A stretch of 64,000 nucleotides of DNA from Calliopsis andreniformis (GCF_051401765.1 NW_027480504.1:1798001-1862000), one strand, 5' to 3'; counted from the first letter of the stretch, positions 1 to 12,900 are shown. Numbers and translations are program-made. Notes: generated by a model from the sequence alone, not told the origin.

Positions 1-92
1 CAGTCTTCAAAGCTCAAACCTGAATACCCAATCCTGAATCCTCAACCTTCAGAACTCAGTTCTCAACAATCAGTTGTCAATTCACAATCCTC

Positions 93-130
93 AATAGAAT
101 ATAATAAATTCACAGTTTTCAATACTCAAT
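93..130 (+). repeat. AGTTTTC landmark, subtype with AATAGAATATAATAAATTC
   Basis: There are five copies, at about 93, 5620, 7988, 11893 and 13772, each followed by CACAGTTTTCAATACTCAA. The block is related to the subtype at 1,050 (AATAGAATATCCTCAATTC then CACAG). All five copies are in zone A. The A/T-rich middle is one of the least heptamer-like stretches in the zone. Nothing points to a function. Confidence 0.75.
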
Positions 131-432
131 ACTCAATCTGCAATCTTCAAATCTCTATCCACAAACATCAATTCTCATAATTCAACCCTCAACACTCAGT
201 CCCCAATCCTCAATCTTCAACACTCAATCCTCAATCCTCAATCCTCAATCCTCAACCTTCAATCCTCAATACTCAATCCTCAATCTTCAATCCTCAATAC
301 TCAATCTTCAATCCTCAATCCTCAATCCTCAGCCCTCAAACCTCAATTCTGAATCCTCAACACTCAACCTTCAATCCTCAATCCTGAGTCCTCAGTACTC
401 AACCATCAATCCTCAATTCCCAATACTCAATA

Positions 433-456
433 GAATATCCTGAATTCTCAGGATTC
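433..456 (+). repeat. Palindromic landmark family (core TCCTGAATTCTCAGGA), first of 56
   Basis: The core forms a stem of TCCTGA with TCAGGA around an ATTC loop. In copies followed by TT the stem extends to 7 bp (ATCCTGA/TCAGGAT). Each intact copy holds an EcoRI recognition sequence. Starts of GAATATCC or its equivalent: 433, 2750v, 2966v, 3862v, 6218v, 8328, 9297, 9513v, 9997v, 12491v, 14112, 14828, 15351, 16556, 17169, 19084, 19697, 20866, 21731, 22372, 23040, 23842, 25011, 25819, 26621, 27790, 28654, 29295, 30464, 31328, 31969, 32637, 34434, 36364v, 36992v, 38346, 38819, 39181, 40025, 41734v, 42265, 45571, 46777v, 47364v, 48480, 49818, 52181, 55082, 55555v, 55917, 56761, 58543, 61444v, 61917v, 62279, 63123 (v marks variants in or next to the core). 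It supplies a + strand TAG and TGA, so many chance open frames end here with the residues NRIS. No binding protein or function is known to me. Confidence 0.85.
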
Positions 457-720
457 AATACTCAAACCTCAATCCTCAACCCTCAGCCCTCATCCTCCAT
501 CATCAATCCTCAATCCTCAATCCTCAATCTTCAATCCTCAGTACTCAATATTCAATCCCCAATCCTCAATCCTCAATCCTCAATCCTCAATCCTCAATCC
601 TCAATCCTCAACCCTCAATCCAAATTCCTCAAACCTCAATCCTCAACCCTCAGTCCTCATCCTCAATTCTCAATCCTCAATCCTCAATCCTCAATCCTCA
701 ATCTTCAATCCTCAATAATC

Positions 721-738
721 GATCTCCAATCCTAGATC
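721..738 (+). repeat. GATCT...AGATC inverted-repeat landmark, first of a recurring set
   Basis: GATCTCCAATCCTAGATC has 5-bp complementary arms (GATCT and AGATC) around an 8-base spacer. Copies start at 721, 14400, 17909, 20437, 24582, 27361, 30035, 37329, 39538, 47701, 49039, 56274 and 62636. The copies at 23342, 26121 and 32939 are preceded by AATT instead of AATC. A more common relative with AATCAATCT has lost the left arm. The AATAATC and CCTAGATCC parts create TAA and TAG stops, which explains many ends of the chance open frames. Confidence 0.75.
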
Positions 739-797
739 CTCAATACACAATCATCAATCCTTAATTCTCAACATTCAATCCTCAATCCCCAGTCTTC

Positions 798-1775
798 AAT
801 ACTCAATCCACAATATTCAATAATCAAATCTCAATCCTCAAACATAAATTCTCAACACTCAATCCTCAACACCCAGTCCACTCTCTTCAAACCTCCATCC
901 TCAATCCTCAATCCGCAAGCGTCAATCTTCAATCCTCAACCCTCAAACCTCAATCCTCAGTCCTGAAACCTCAATCCCGTGCCCTCAATCCTGAATCCTC
1001 AATCTTCAGCCCTCAGTCCTCAACAATCAAGAGACAATCCTCAATCCGCAATAGAATATCCTCAATTCACAGTTTTCAATACTCAATCCCCAATCTTCAA
1101 TCTTCATATCTCAATCCACAAACATCAATTCTCATCACTCAACCCTCAACACTCAGACCTCAATCTTCAATCCTCAAACCTCTATCCTCAATCTTCAATC
1201 CTCAATACTCAATCTTCAATCCTCAGCCCTCAATTCTCAGTCCTCAATCCTCAATCCTCAATCCTCAATCCTCATTCCTCAAACCTCAATCGTCAACCCA
1301 CAGTCCTCATCCTCAATTCTCAATCCTCAACCCTCAATCCTCAATCCTCAACCCTCAACCCTCAGCCCTCATCCTCAATCCTCAATACTCAATCCTCAAT
1401 CCTCAATACTCAATCCTCAATCCTCAATCTTCAATCCTCAATACTCAATCTTCAATAACCAATCCTCAATTCTCAATCCTCAATTCTCAATCCTCAATCC
1501 TCGATCCTCAATCCCCAATCCTCAATCTTCAATCTTCAATACTCAATCCTCAATCCTCAATCCTCAATCCTCAATCTTCAATCCTCAATAGTCAATCTTC
1601 AATCCTCAACCCTCAACCCTCAATCCGCAATGTTCAATCCGCAATACCCAATCCTCAATCTTCAATCCTCAATCCTCAATCCTCAATCCTCAGTCCTCAA
1701 TACTCAATCCTCAATCGTCAGTCCTCAAACCTCAAACCTCAATCTTCAATCCTCAATACTCAATCTTCAATCCTC
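798..1775 (+). repeat. Higher-order segment b, copy 1
   Basis: This segment matches about 6,242-7,240 at an offset of 5,444 bp, rising to 5,465 after a 21-bp (three-unit) insertion in the second copy near 6,790. A third copy begins near 12,520, with its GTG-starting open frame at 12,696 corresponding to 979 and 6,423. The block carries a CCACAATATTC marker, a CGCAAGCGTCAATC marker and one AGTTTTC landmark. The end is defined by a deletion in the second copy of the segment containing GTCAGGCTTC. Confidence 0.7.
1050..1087 (+). repeat. AGTTTTC landmark, subtype with AATAGAATATCCTCAATTC
   Basis: Copies start at about 1050, 3243 (AATAGAGT variant), 4138, 6493, 9790 (AATAGAGT variant), 10273, 12767 and 41402. 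Its 20-base core ATCCTCAATTCACAGTTTTC differs from the palindromic core ATCCTGAATTCTCAGGATTC at four positions only, so the two landmark types share an ancestor. It is followed by a conserved tail containing CCACAAACATCAATTCTCATC in most zone A copies. Confidence 0.78.
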
Positions 1776-2049
1776 CATCCTCAATCCTCAATCCTCAATC
1801 CTCAATCCTCAATCGTCAGGCTTCAATCCTCAATACTCTATCTTCAATCCTCAATGCTCAATCCTCATTCCTCAATCCTCATTCTTCAATCCTCAATACC
1901 CAATCCTCAATCTTCAATCCTCAATCCTATATCCTCAATTCTCAATCCTCAATCCTCAGTCCTCAGTCCTCAAACCTCAACCCTCAACCCTCAGCCCTCA
2001 TCCTCAATCCTCAATACTCAATCCTCAATCCTCAATCTTCAATCCTCAA

Positions 2050-3310
2050 TCTTCAATCCTCAGTACTCAATCTTCAATCCTCAATCCTCAATCCTCAATC
2101 CACAATTCTCAATGCTCAATCCTCAGTCCTCAGTCCTCAAACCACAATCCTCAACCCTCAGCCCTGGTCCTCAATCCTCAATCCTCAATCCTCAATCCTC
2201 CATCTTCAATCGTCAATACTCAATCTTCAATCCTCAATCCTCAATCCTCATTCCTCAATCCTCAATCCTCAACCCTCAATGTTCAATCCTCAACACCCAA
2301 TCCTCAATCTTCAATCCTCAATCCTCAATCCTCAATCCTCAATCCTCATTCTTCAATCCTCAATACACAATCCTCAATCTTCAATCCTCAATCCTCAATC
2401 CTCAATTCTCAATCCTCAATCCTCAATCCTCAATACCCAATCCTGAAGCTTCAGTCCTCAATCCTCAATCCTGAATCGTCAATCCTCAATCTTCAATCCT
2501 CAATACTCAATCTTCAATCCTCAATCCTCAATCCTCAATCCTCAATTCTCAATCCTCAATCCTCAGTCCTCAGTCCTCAAACCACAATCCTCAACCCTCA
2601 GCCCTGGTCCTCAATCAACAACACTCAATCCTCGATCCTCAATCTTCAATCATCAATATTCATTCTTCAATTCTCAATCCTCAATCCTCAATACTCAAAC
2701 CTCAATCCCCAATACTCAACTATCAATCCTCAATTCTCAATACTCAATAGAATATCTTGAATTCTCAGGATTCAATACTCAAACCTCAACCCTCAACCCT
2801 CAGCCCTCATCCTCCATCTTCAATCATCAATGCTCAATCCTCAATCTTCAATCCTCAATCATCAATCCTCAATCCTCAATCCTCAATCCTCAATAATCAA
2901 AGCACAACCTTCAACCATCAATCCTCAGTACTCAACCATCAATCCTCAATTCTCAATACTCAATAGAATATCCTGAATTCTCATGGTTCAATACTCAATC
3001 CACAATATTCAATAATCAAATCTCAATCCTCAAACATAAATTCTCAACACTCAATCCTCAACACTCAGTCCACTCTCTTCAAACTTTCAATCCTCAATCC
3101 TCAATCCGCAAGCGTCAATCCTTAATCCTCAACCCTCAAACCTCAATCCTCAGTCCTCAAACCTCAACCCCGTATCCTCAATCCTGAATCCTCAATCTTC
3201 AGCCCTCAGTCCTCAACAATCAAGAGTCAATCCTCAATCCGCAATAGAGTATCCTCAATTCACAGTTTTCAATACTCAATCCCCAATCTTCAATCCTCAT
3301 ATCTCAATCC
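2050..3310 (+). repeat. Higher-order segment c, copy 1 (second copy at 8,597-9,857)
   Basis: The two copies align at an offset of 6,547 bp. Matching markers include ATG-containing CAATGCTCAATC (2,112 and 8,659), the 12-bp palindrome CTGAAGCTTCAG (2,443 and 8,990) and palindromic-landmark variants (2,750/9,297 and 2,966/9,513). In the second copy the match stops at about 9,855 and the sequence jumps to what follows 3,719. About 410 bp present in copy 1 are therefore missing from copy 2, with the join inside a run of perfect heptamers. Confidence 0.8.
2443..2454. repeat. 12-bp perfect palindrome CTGAAGCTTCAG (also at 8,990-9,001)
   Basis: CTGAAGCTTCAG equals its own reverse complement and contains a HindIII recognition sequence. 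I saw only two occurrences, separated by the 6,547-bp offset of segment c, so the second is a duplicate of the first. It stands out because the G-free consensus cannot form self-complementary sequence. No function can be assigned. Confidence 0.8.
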
Positions 3311-3718
3311 ACAAACATCAATTCTCATCACTCAACCCTCAACACTCAGTCCACAATCTTCAATTCTCAATCCTCTATCCTCAATCTTCAATCCTGAATA
3401 CTCAATCTTCAATCCTCAGCCCTCAATTCTCAGTCCTCAATCCTCAATCCTCAATCCTCAATCCTCATTCCTCAAACCTCAATCGTCAACCCACAGTCCT
3501 CAGACCTCAATTCTGAATCCTCAATGCTCAATCTTCAATCCTCAATCCTTAGTCCTCAATACTCAAATATCAGTCCTCAATTCTCAATACTCAATCCTCA
3601 ATCCTCAACCGTCAGTCCTCGTCCTCAATCCTCAACCCTCAATACTCAATCCTCAATCTTCAATCCTCAATACTCAATCTTCAATCCTCAATCCTCAATC
3701 CTCAATCCTCAATGCTCA

Positions 3719-6700
3719 ATCCTCAATCCTCAATCCTCAATCTTCAATCCTCTTTACTCAATCCTCAATCCTCAATCCTCAATCCTCAATAATCAAAGCG
3801 CAATCTTCAACCATCAATCCTCAGTACTCAACCATCAATACTCAATTCTCAATACTCAATAGAATATCCTGAATACTCATGGTTCAATACTCAATCCACA
3901 ATATTCAATAATCAAATCTCAATCCTCAAACATAAATTCTCAACACTCAATCCTCAACACCCAGTCGACTCTCTTCAAACCTCCATCCTCAATCCTCACT
4001 CCGCAAGCGTCAATCCTCAATCCTCAACCCTCAAACCTCAATCCTCAGTCCTCAAACCTCAATCCCGTGTCCTCAATCCTGAATCCTCAATCTTCAGCCC
4101 TCAGTCCTCAACAATCAAGAGTCAATCCTCAATCCGCAATAGAATATCCTCAATTCACAGTTTTCAATACTCAATCCCCAATCTTCAATCTTCATATCTC
4201 AATCCACAAACATCAATTCTCATCACTCAACCCACAACACTCAGACCTCAATCTTCAATCCTCAAACCTCTATCCTCAATCTTCAATCCTCAATACTCAA
4301 TCTTCAATCCTCAGCCCTCAATTCTCAGTCCTCAATCCTCAATCCTCAATCCTCAATCCTCAATCCTCAATCCTCATTCCTCAATACTCAATCCTCAATT
4401 CTCAATTTTCAATCCTCAATACTCAATCTTCAATAATCAATCCTCAATTCTCAATCCTCAATTCTCAATCCTCAATCGTCGATCCTCAATCCCCAATCCT
4501 CAATCTTCAATCTTCAATGCTCAACCCTCAATCCTCAATCCTCAATCCTCAATCTTCAATCCTCAATAGTCAATCTTCAATACTCAATCCTCAACCCTCA
4601 ATCCTCAATGTTCAATCCGCAATACCCAATCCTCGATCTTCAATCCTCAATCCTCAATCCTCAATCCTCAGTCCTCAATACTCAATCCTCAATCCTCAGT
4701 CCTCAAACCTCGAACCTCAATCTTCAATCCTCAATACTCAATCTTCAATCCTCCATCCTCAATCCTCAATCCTCAATCCTCAATCCTCAATCGTCAGGCT
4801 TCAATCCTCAATACTCTATCTTCAATCCTCAATGCTCAATCCTCATTCCACAATCCTCATTCTTCAATCCTCAATACCCAATCCTCAATCTTCAATCCTC
4901 AATCCTCAATCCTCAATTCTCAATCCTCAACCCTTAGTCCTCAGTCCTCAAACCTCAATCCTCAACCCTCAGCCCTCATCCTCAATCCTCAATACTCAAT
5001 CCTCAATCCTCAATCCTCAATCTTCAATCCTCAATACTCAATCTTCAATAATCAATCCTCAATTCTCAATCCTCAATACTCAATCCTCAATCGTCGATCC
5101 TCAATCCCCAATCCTCAATCTACAATCCTCAATCCTCAATCCTCAATCCTCAATCCTCAATCATCAATCCTCAATACTCAACCTTCAATCCTCAATCCTC
5201 AACCCTCAATCCTCAATGTTCAATCCGCAATACCCAATCCTCAATCTTCAATCCTCAATCCTCAATCCTCAATTCTCAATCCTCAATCCTCAGTCCTGAA
5301 TTCTCAATCCTCAATACTCAATCCTCAATCCTCAGTCCATCAGTCCTCAAACCTCAATCCTCAACCCTCAGCCCTCATCCTCCATCCTCAATCATAAATT
5401 CTCAATCCTCAAACCTCAAGCCTCAGTCCTCAACCGTCAGTCCTCGTCCTCAATCCTCAACCCTCAATCCTCAATCCTCAATCTTCAATCCTCAATCCCC
5501 AATCCTCAATCCTCAATCCTCAATCCTCAGTCCTCAAAACTCAAACCTGAATCCTCAAACCTGAATCCTCAACCTTCTGAACTCAGTTCTCAACAATCAG
5601 TTGTCAATTCCCAATCCTCAATAGAATATAATAAATTCACAGTTTTCAATACTCAATACTCAATCTGCAATCCTCAAATCTCTATCCACAAACATCAATT
5701 CTCATAATTCAACCCTCAACACTCAGTCCCCAATCCTCAATCTTCAACACTCAATCCTCAATCCTCGATCCTCAATCCTCAACCTTCAATCCTCAATACT
5801 CAATCTTCAATCCTCCATCTTCAGTCCACAATCCTCAATCCTCAATCCTCCATCGTCAGGCATCAATCCTTAATACTCAATCTTCAATAATCAATCCTCA
5901 ATTCTCCATCCTCAATACTCAATCCTCAATTGTCAATCCTCAATCCCCAATCCTCAATCTTCAGTCCTCAATACTCAATCCTCAATCCTCAATCCTCAAT
6001 CTTCAATCCTCAATAATCAACTATCAGTCCTCAATTCTCAATACTCAATCCTCAATCCTCAATCCTCAGACCTCATCCTCAATCCTCAATCGTCAACCCA
6101 CAGTCCTCAGACCTCAATTCTGAATCCTCAATGCACAATCCTCAATAATCAAAGCGCAATCTTCAACCATCAATCCTCAGTACTCAACCATCAATCCTCA
6201 ATTCTCAATACTCAATATAATATCCTGAATTCTCATTTTTCAATACTCAATCCACAATATTCAATAATCAAATCTCAATCCTCAAACATAAATTCTCAAC
6301 ACTCAATCCTCAACACCCAGTCCACTCTCTTCAAACCTCCATCCTCAATCCTCAATCCGCAAGCGTCAATCTTCAATCCTCAACCCTCAAACCTCAATCC
6401 TCAGTCCTGAAACCTCAATCCCGTGTCCTCAATCCTGAATCCTCAATCTTCAGCCCTCAGTCCTGAACAATCAAGAGTCAATCCTCAATCCGCAATAGAA
6501 TATCCTCAATTCACAGTTTTCAATACTCAATCCCCAATCTTCAATCTTCATATCTCAATCCACAAACATCAATTCTCATCACTCAACCCTCAACACTCAG
6601 ACCTCAATCTTCAATCCTCAAACCTCTATCCTCAATCTTCAATCCTCAATACTCAATCTTCAATCCTCAGCCCTCAATTCTCAGTCCTCAATCCTCAATC

Positions 6701-6990
6701 CTCAATCCTCAATCCTCATTCCTCAAACCTCAATCGTCAACCCACAGTCCTCATCCTCAATTCTCAATCCTCAACCCTCAATCCTCAATCCTCAGTCCTC
6801 AGTCCTCAAACATCAACCCTCAACCCTCAGCCCTCATCCTCAATCCTCAATACTCAATCCTCAATCCTCAATACTCAATCCTCAATCCTCAATCTTCAAT
6901 CCTCAATACTCAATCTTCAATAATCAATCCTCAATTCTCAATCCTCAATTCTCAATCCTCAATCCTCGATCCTCAATCCCCAATCCTCAA
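3719..6990 (+). repeat. Higher-order segment d, copy 1 (second copy at 9,854-13,263)
   Basis: The offset is 6,135 bp up to about 4,380 and 6,273 bp from 4,381 onward. The second copy therefore carries a 138-bp insertion at about 10,515-10,653, and that insertion resembles the segment following 1,270. Matching markers are the landmarks at 3,862/9,997, 4,138/10,273, 5,620/11,893 and 6,493/12,767. The copies differ by scattered single-base changes. Confidence 0.8.
4067..5299 (+). other. Longest repeat-derived open frame (410 codons), judged non-coding
   Basis: The frame starts at a GTG and reads SSILNPQ repeats with scattered substitutions until a stop created by a repeat variant (CCTGAA). Six other long frames (376, 406, 381, 360, 348 and 346 codons, for example 1,630-2,760, 40,524-41,744 and 35,488-36,633) have the same character. 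The repeat has a period of 7, so all three + frames read the same peptide and the frame is open by arithmetic. Overlapping frames at the same place give near-identical peptides. There is no ribosome binding site, since the + strand is nearly G-free. There is no recognisable domain, signal peptide or membrane segment, and no codon preference separate from the repeat. I treat it as an artefact. A transcript could still be translated by chance, so this is not absolute. Confidence 0.85.
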
Positions 6991-9900
6991 TCTTCAATCT
7001 TCCGTACTCAATCCTCAATCCTCAATCCTCAATCCTCAATCTTCAATCCTCAATAGTCAATCTTCAATCCTCAACCCTCAACCCTCAATCCTCAATGTTC
7101 AATCCGCAATACCCAATCCTCAATCTTCAATCCTCAATCCTCAATCCTCAATCCTCAGTCCTCAATACTCAATCCTCAATCGTCAGTCCTCAAACCTCAA
7201 ACCTCAATCTTCAATCCTCAATACTCAATCTTCAATCCTCCATCCTCATTCCTCAATCCTCATTCTTCAATCCTCAATACCCAATCCTCAATCTTCAATC
7301 CTCAATCCTCAATCCTCAATTCACAATCCTCAACCCTCAGTCCTCAGTCCTCAAACCTCACTCCTCAACCCTCAGCCCTCATCCTCAATCCTCAATACTC
7401 AATCTTCAATAATCAATCCTCAATTCTCAATCCTCAATACTCAATCCTCAATCGTCGATCCTCAATCCCCAATCCTCAATCTACAATCCTCAATCCTCAA
7501 TCCTCAATCCTCAATCCTCAATCCTCAATCATCAATCCTCAATACTCAATCTTCAATCCTCAATCCTCAACCCTCAATCCTCAATGTTCAATCCGCAATA
7601 CCCAATCCTCAATCTTCAATCCTCAATCCTCAATCCTCAATTCTCAATCCTCAATCCTCAGTCCTCAATTCTCAATCCTCAATACTAAATCCTCAATCCT
7701 CAGTCCATCAGTCCTCAAACCTCAATCCTCAACCCTCAGCCCTCATCCTCCATCCTCAATCCTAAATTCTCAATCCTCAAACCTCAAGCCTCAGTCCTCA
7801 ACCGTCAGTCCTCGTCCTCAATCCTCAACCCTCAATCCTCAATCCTCAATCTTCAATCCTCAATCCCCAATCCTCAATCCTCAATCCTCAATCCTCAGCC
7901 CTCAAAACTCAAACCTGAATACCCAATCCTGAATCCTCAACCTTCAGAACTCAGTTCTCAACAATCAGTTGCCAATTCTCAATCCTCAATAGAATATAAT
8001 AAATTCACAGTTTTCAATACTCAATACTCAATCTGCAATCTTCAAATCTCTAGACACAAACATCAATTCTCATAATTCAACCCTCAACACTCAGTCCCCA
8101 ATCCTCAATCTTCAACACTCAATCCTCAATCCTCAATCCTCAATCCTCAACCTTCAATCCTCAATACTCAATCCTCAATCTTCAATCCTCAATACTCAAT
8201 CTTCAATCCTCAATCCTCAATCCTCAGCCCTCAAACCTCAATTCTGAATCCTCAATACTCAACCTTCAATCCTCAATCCTGAGTCCTCAGTACTCAACAA
8301 TCAATCCTCAATTCCCAATACTCAATAGAATATCCTGAATTCTCAGGATTCAATACTCAAACCTCAATCCTCAACCCTCAGCCCTCATCCTCCATCATCA
8401 ATCCTCAATCCTCAATCCTCAATCTTCAATCCTCAGTACTCAATATTCAATCCCCAATCCTCAATCCTCAATCCTCAATCCTCAATCCTCAATCCTCAAT
8501 CCTCAACCCTCAATCCTCATTCCTCAAACCTCAATCCTCAACCCTCAGTCCTCATCCTCAATTCTCAATCCTCAATCCTCAATCCTCAATCCTCAATCTT
8601 CAATCCTCAGTACTCAATCTTCAATCCTCAATCCTCAATCCTCAATCCACAATTCTCAATGCTCAATCCTCAGTCCTCAGTCCTCAAACCACAATCCTCA
8701 ACCCTCAGCCCTGGTCCTCAATCCTCAATCCTCAATCCTCAATCCTCCATCTTCAATCGTCAATACTCAATCTTCAATCCTCAATCCTCAATCCTCATTC
8801 CTCAATCCTCAATCCTCAACCCTCAATGTTCAATCCTCAACACCCAATCCTCAATCTTCAATCCTCAATCCTCAATCCTCAATCCTCAATCCTCATTCTT
8901 CAATCCTCAACACACAATCCTCAATCTTCAATCCTCAATCCTCAATCCTCAATTCTCAATCCTCAATCCTCAATCCTCAATACCCAATCCTGAAGCTTCA
9001 GTCCTCAATCCTCAATCCTGAATCGTCAATCCTCAATCTTCAATCCTCAATACTCAATCTTCAATCCTCAATCCTCAATCCTCAATCCTCAATTCTCAAT
9101 CCTCAATCCTCAGTCCTCAGTCCTCAAACCACAATCCTCAACCCTCAGCCCTGGTCCTCAATCAACAACACTCAATCCTCGATCCTCAATCTTCAATCAT
9201 CAATATTCATTCTTCAATTCTCAATCCTCAATCCTCAATACTCAAACCTCAATCCCCAATACTCAACTATCAATCCTCAATTCTCAATACTCAATAGAAT
9301 ATCCTGAATTCTCAGGATTCAATACTCAAACCTCAACCCTCAACCCTCAGCCCTCATCCTCCATCTTCAATCATCAATGCTCAATCCTCAATCTTCAATC
9401 CTCAATCATCAATCCTCAATCCTCAATCCTCAATCCTCAATAATCAAAGCACAACCTTCAACCATCAATCCTCAGTACTCAACCATCAATCCTCAATTCT
9501 CAATACTCAATAGAATATCCTGAATTCTCATGGTTCAATACTCAATCCACAATATTCAATAATCAAATCTCAATCCTCAAACATAAATTCTCAACACTCA
9601 ATCCTCAACACTCAGTCCACTCTCTTCAAACTTTCAATCCTCAATCCTCAATCCGCAAGCGTCAATCCTTAATCCTCAACCCTCAAACCTCAATCCTCAG
9701 TCCTCAAACCTCAACCCCGTATCCTCAATCCTGAATCCTCAATCTTCAGCCCTCAGTCCTCAACAATCAAGAGTCAATCCTCAATCCGCAATAGAGTATC
9801 CTCAATTCACAGTTTTCAATACTCAATCCCCAATCTTCAATCCTCATATCTCAATCCTCAATCCTCAATCCTCAATCTTCAATCCTCTTTACTCAATCCT

Positions 9901-12900
9901 CAATCCTCAATCCTCAATCCTCAATAATCAAAGCGCAATCTTCAACCATCAATCCTCAGTACTCAACCATCAATACTCAATTCTCAATACTCAATAGAAT
10001 ATCCTGAATACTCATGGTTCAATACTCAATCCACAATATTCGATAATCAAATCTCAATCCTCAAACATAAATTCTCAACACTCAATCCTCAACACCCAGT
10101 CCACTCTCTTCAAACCTCCATCCTCAATCCTCAATCCGCAAGCGTCAATCCTCAATCCTCATCCCTCAAACCTCAATCCTCAGTCCTCAAACCTCAATCC
10201 CGTGTCCTCAATCCTGAATCCTCAATCTTCAGCCCTCAGTCCTCAACAATCAATAGTCAATCCTCAATCCGCAATAGAATATCCTCAATTCACAGTTTTC
10301 AATACTCAATCCCCAATCTTCAATCTTCATATCTCAATCCACAAACATCAATTCTCATCACTCAACCCACAACACTCAGACCTCAATCTTCAATCCTCAA
10401 ACCTCTATCCTCAATCTTCAATCCTCAATACTCAATCTTCAATCCTCAGCCCTCAATTCTCAGTCCTCAATCCTCAATCCTCAATCCTCAATCCTCAATC
10501 CTCATTCCTCAAACCTCAATCGTCAACCCACAGTCCTCATCCTCAATTCTCAATCCTCAATCCTCAATCCTCAATCCTCAGTCCTCAGTCCTCAAACCTC
10601 AACCCTCAACCCTCAGCCCTCATCCTCAATCCTCAATACTCAATCCTCAATCCTCAATACTCAATCCTCAATTCTCAATTTTCAATCCTCAATACTCAAT
10701 CTTCAATAATCAATCCTCAATTCTCAATCCTCAATTCTCAATCCTCAATCGTCGATCCTCAATCCCCAATCCTCAATCTTCAATCTTCAATGCTCAACCC
10801 TCAATCCTCAATCCTCAATCCTCAATCTTGAATCCTCAATAGTCAATCTTCAATACTCAATCCTCAACCCTCAATCCTCAATGTTCAATCCGCAATACCC
10901 AATCCTCGATCTTCAATCCTCAATCCTCAATCCTCAATCCTCAGTCCTCAATACTCAATCCTCAATCCTCAGTCCTCAAACCTCAAACCTCAATCTTCAA
11001 TCCTCAATACTCAATCTTCAATCCTCCATCCTCAATCCTCAATCCTCAATCCTCAATCCTCAATCGTCAGGCTTCAATCCTCAATACTCTATCTTCAATC
11101 CTCAATGCTCAATCCTCATTCCACAATCCTCATTCTTCAATCCTCAATACCCAATCCTCAATCTTCAATCCTCAATCCTCAATCCTCAATTCTCAATCCT
11201 CAACCCTCAGTCCTCAGTGCTCAAACCTCAATCCTCAACCCTCAGCCCTCATCCTCAATCCTCAATACTCAATCCTCAATCCTCAATCCTCAATCTTCAA
11301 TCCTCAATACTCAATCTTCAATAATCAATCCTCAATTCTCAATCCTCAATACTCAATCCTCAATCGTCGATCCTCAATCCCCAATCCTCAATCTACAATC
11401 CTCAATCCTCAATCCTCAATCCTCAATCCTCAATCATCAATCCTCAATACTCAACCTTCAATCCTCAATCCTCAACCCTCAATCCTCAATGTTCAATCCG
11501 CAATACCCAATCCTCAATCTTCAATCCTCAATCCTCAATCCTCAATTCTCAATCCTCAATCCTCAGTCCTGAATTCTCAATCCTCAATACTCAATCCTCA
11601 ATCCTCAGTCCATCAGTCCTCAAACCTCAATCCTCAACCCTCAGCCCTCATCCTCCATCCTCAATCATAAATTCTCAATCCTCAAACCTCAAGCCTCAGT
11701 CCTCAACCGTCAGTCCTCGTCCTCAATCCTCAACCCTCAATCCTCAATCCTCAATCTTCAATCCTCAATCCCCAATCCTCAATCCTCAATCCTCAATCCT
11801 CAGTCCTCAAAACTCAAACCTGAATCCTCAAACCTGAATCCTCAACCTTCTGAACTCAGTTCTCAACAATCAGTTGTCAATTCCCAATCCTCAATAGAAT
11901 ATAATAAATTCACAGTTTTCAATACTCAATACTCAATCTGCAATCCTCAAATCTCTATCCACAAACATCAATTCTCATAATTCAACCCTCAACACTCAGT
12001 CCCCAATCCTCAATCTTCAACACACAATCCTCAATCCTCGATCCTCAATCCTCAACCTTCAATCCTCAATACTCAATCTTCAATCCTCCATCTTCAATCC
12101 ACAATCCTCAATCCTCAATCCTCCATCGTCAGGCATCAATCCTTAATACTCAATCTTCAATAATCAATCCTCAATTCTCAATCCTCAATACTCAATCCTC
12201 AATTGTCAATCCCCAATCCCCAATCCTCAATCTTCAGTCCTCAATACTCAATCCTCAATCCTCAATCCTCAATCTTCAATCCTCAATAATCAACTATCAG
12301 TCCTCAATTCTCAATACTCAATCCTCAATCCTCAATCCTCAGACCTCATCCTCAATCCTCAATCGTCAACCCACAGTCCTCAGACCTCAATTCTGAATCC
12401 TCAATGCACAATCCTCAATAATCAAAGCGCAATCTTCAACCATCAATCCTCAGTACTCAACCATCAATCCTCAATTCTCAATACTCAATAGAATATCCTG
12501 AATACTCATGGTTCAATACTCAATCCACAATATTCAATAATCAAATCTCAATCCTCAAACATAAATTCTCAACACTCAATCCTCAACACCCAGTCCACTC
12601 TCTTCAAACCTCCATCCTCAATCCTCAATCCGCAAGCGTCAATCCTCAATCCTCAACCCTCAAACCTCAATCCTCAGTCCTCAAACCTCAATCCCGTGTC
12701 CTCAATCCTGAATCCTCAATCTTCAGCCCTCAGTCCTCAACAATCAAGAGTCAATCCTCAATCCGCAATAGAATATCCTCAATTCACAGTTTTCAATACT
12801 CAATCCCCAATCTTCAATCTTCATATCTCAATCCACAAACATCAATTCTCATCACTCAACCCACAACACTCAGACCTCAATCTTCAATCCTCAAACCTCT

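Larger units (their letters stand above)
1..803 (+). repeat. Higher-order segment a, copy 1
   Basis: This segment matches 13,680-14,482 at a constant offset of 13,679 bp and 7,896 to about 8,605 at an offset of 7,895 bp. Shared markers are the AATAGAATATAATAAATTC block (about 93), the palindromic landmark (433) and, in the 13.7 kb copy, the GATCTCCAATCCTAGATC block (721 and 14,400). The similarity ends sharply near 803 and 14,482, where the two copies switch to different partners. The left end is cut by the window. Confidence 0.8.

Noticed and set aside
2443..9001. CTGAAGCTTCAG palindrome as a conserved regulatory site
   Set aside because: There are only two copies, and both are explained by the same 6,547-bp duplication.
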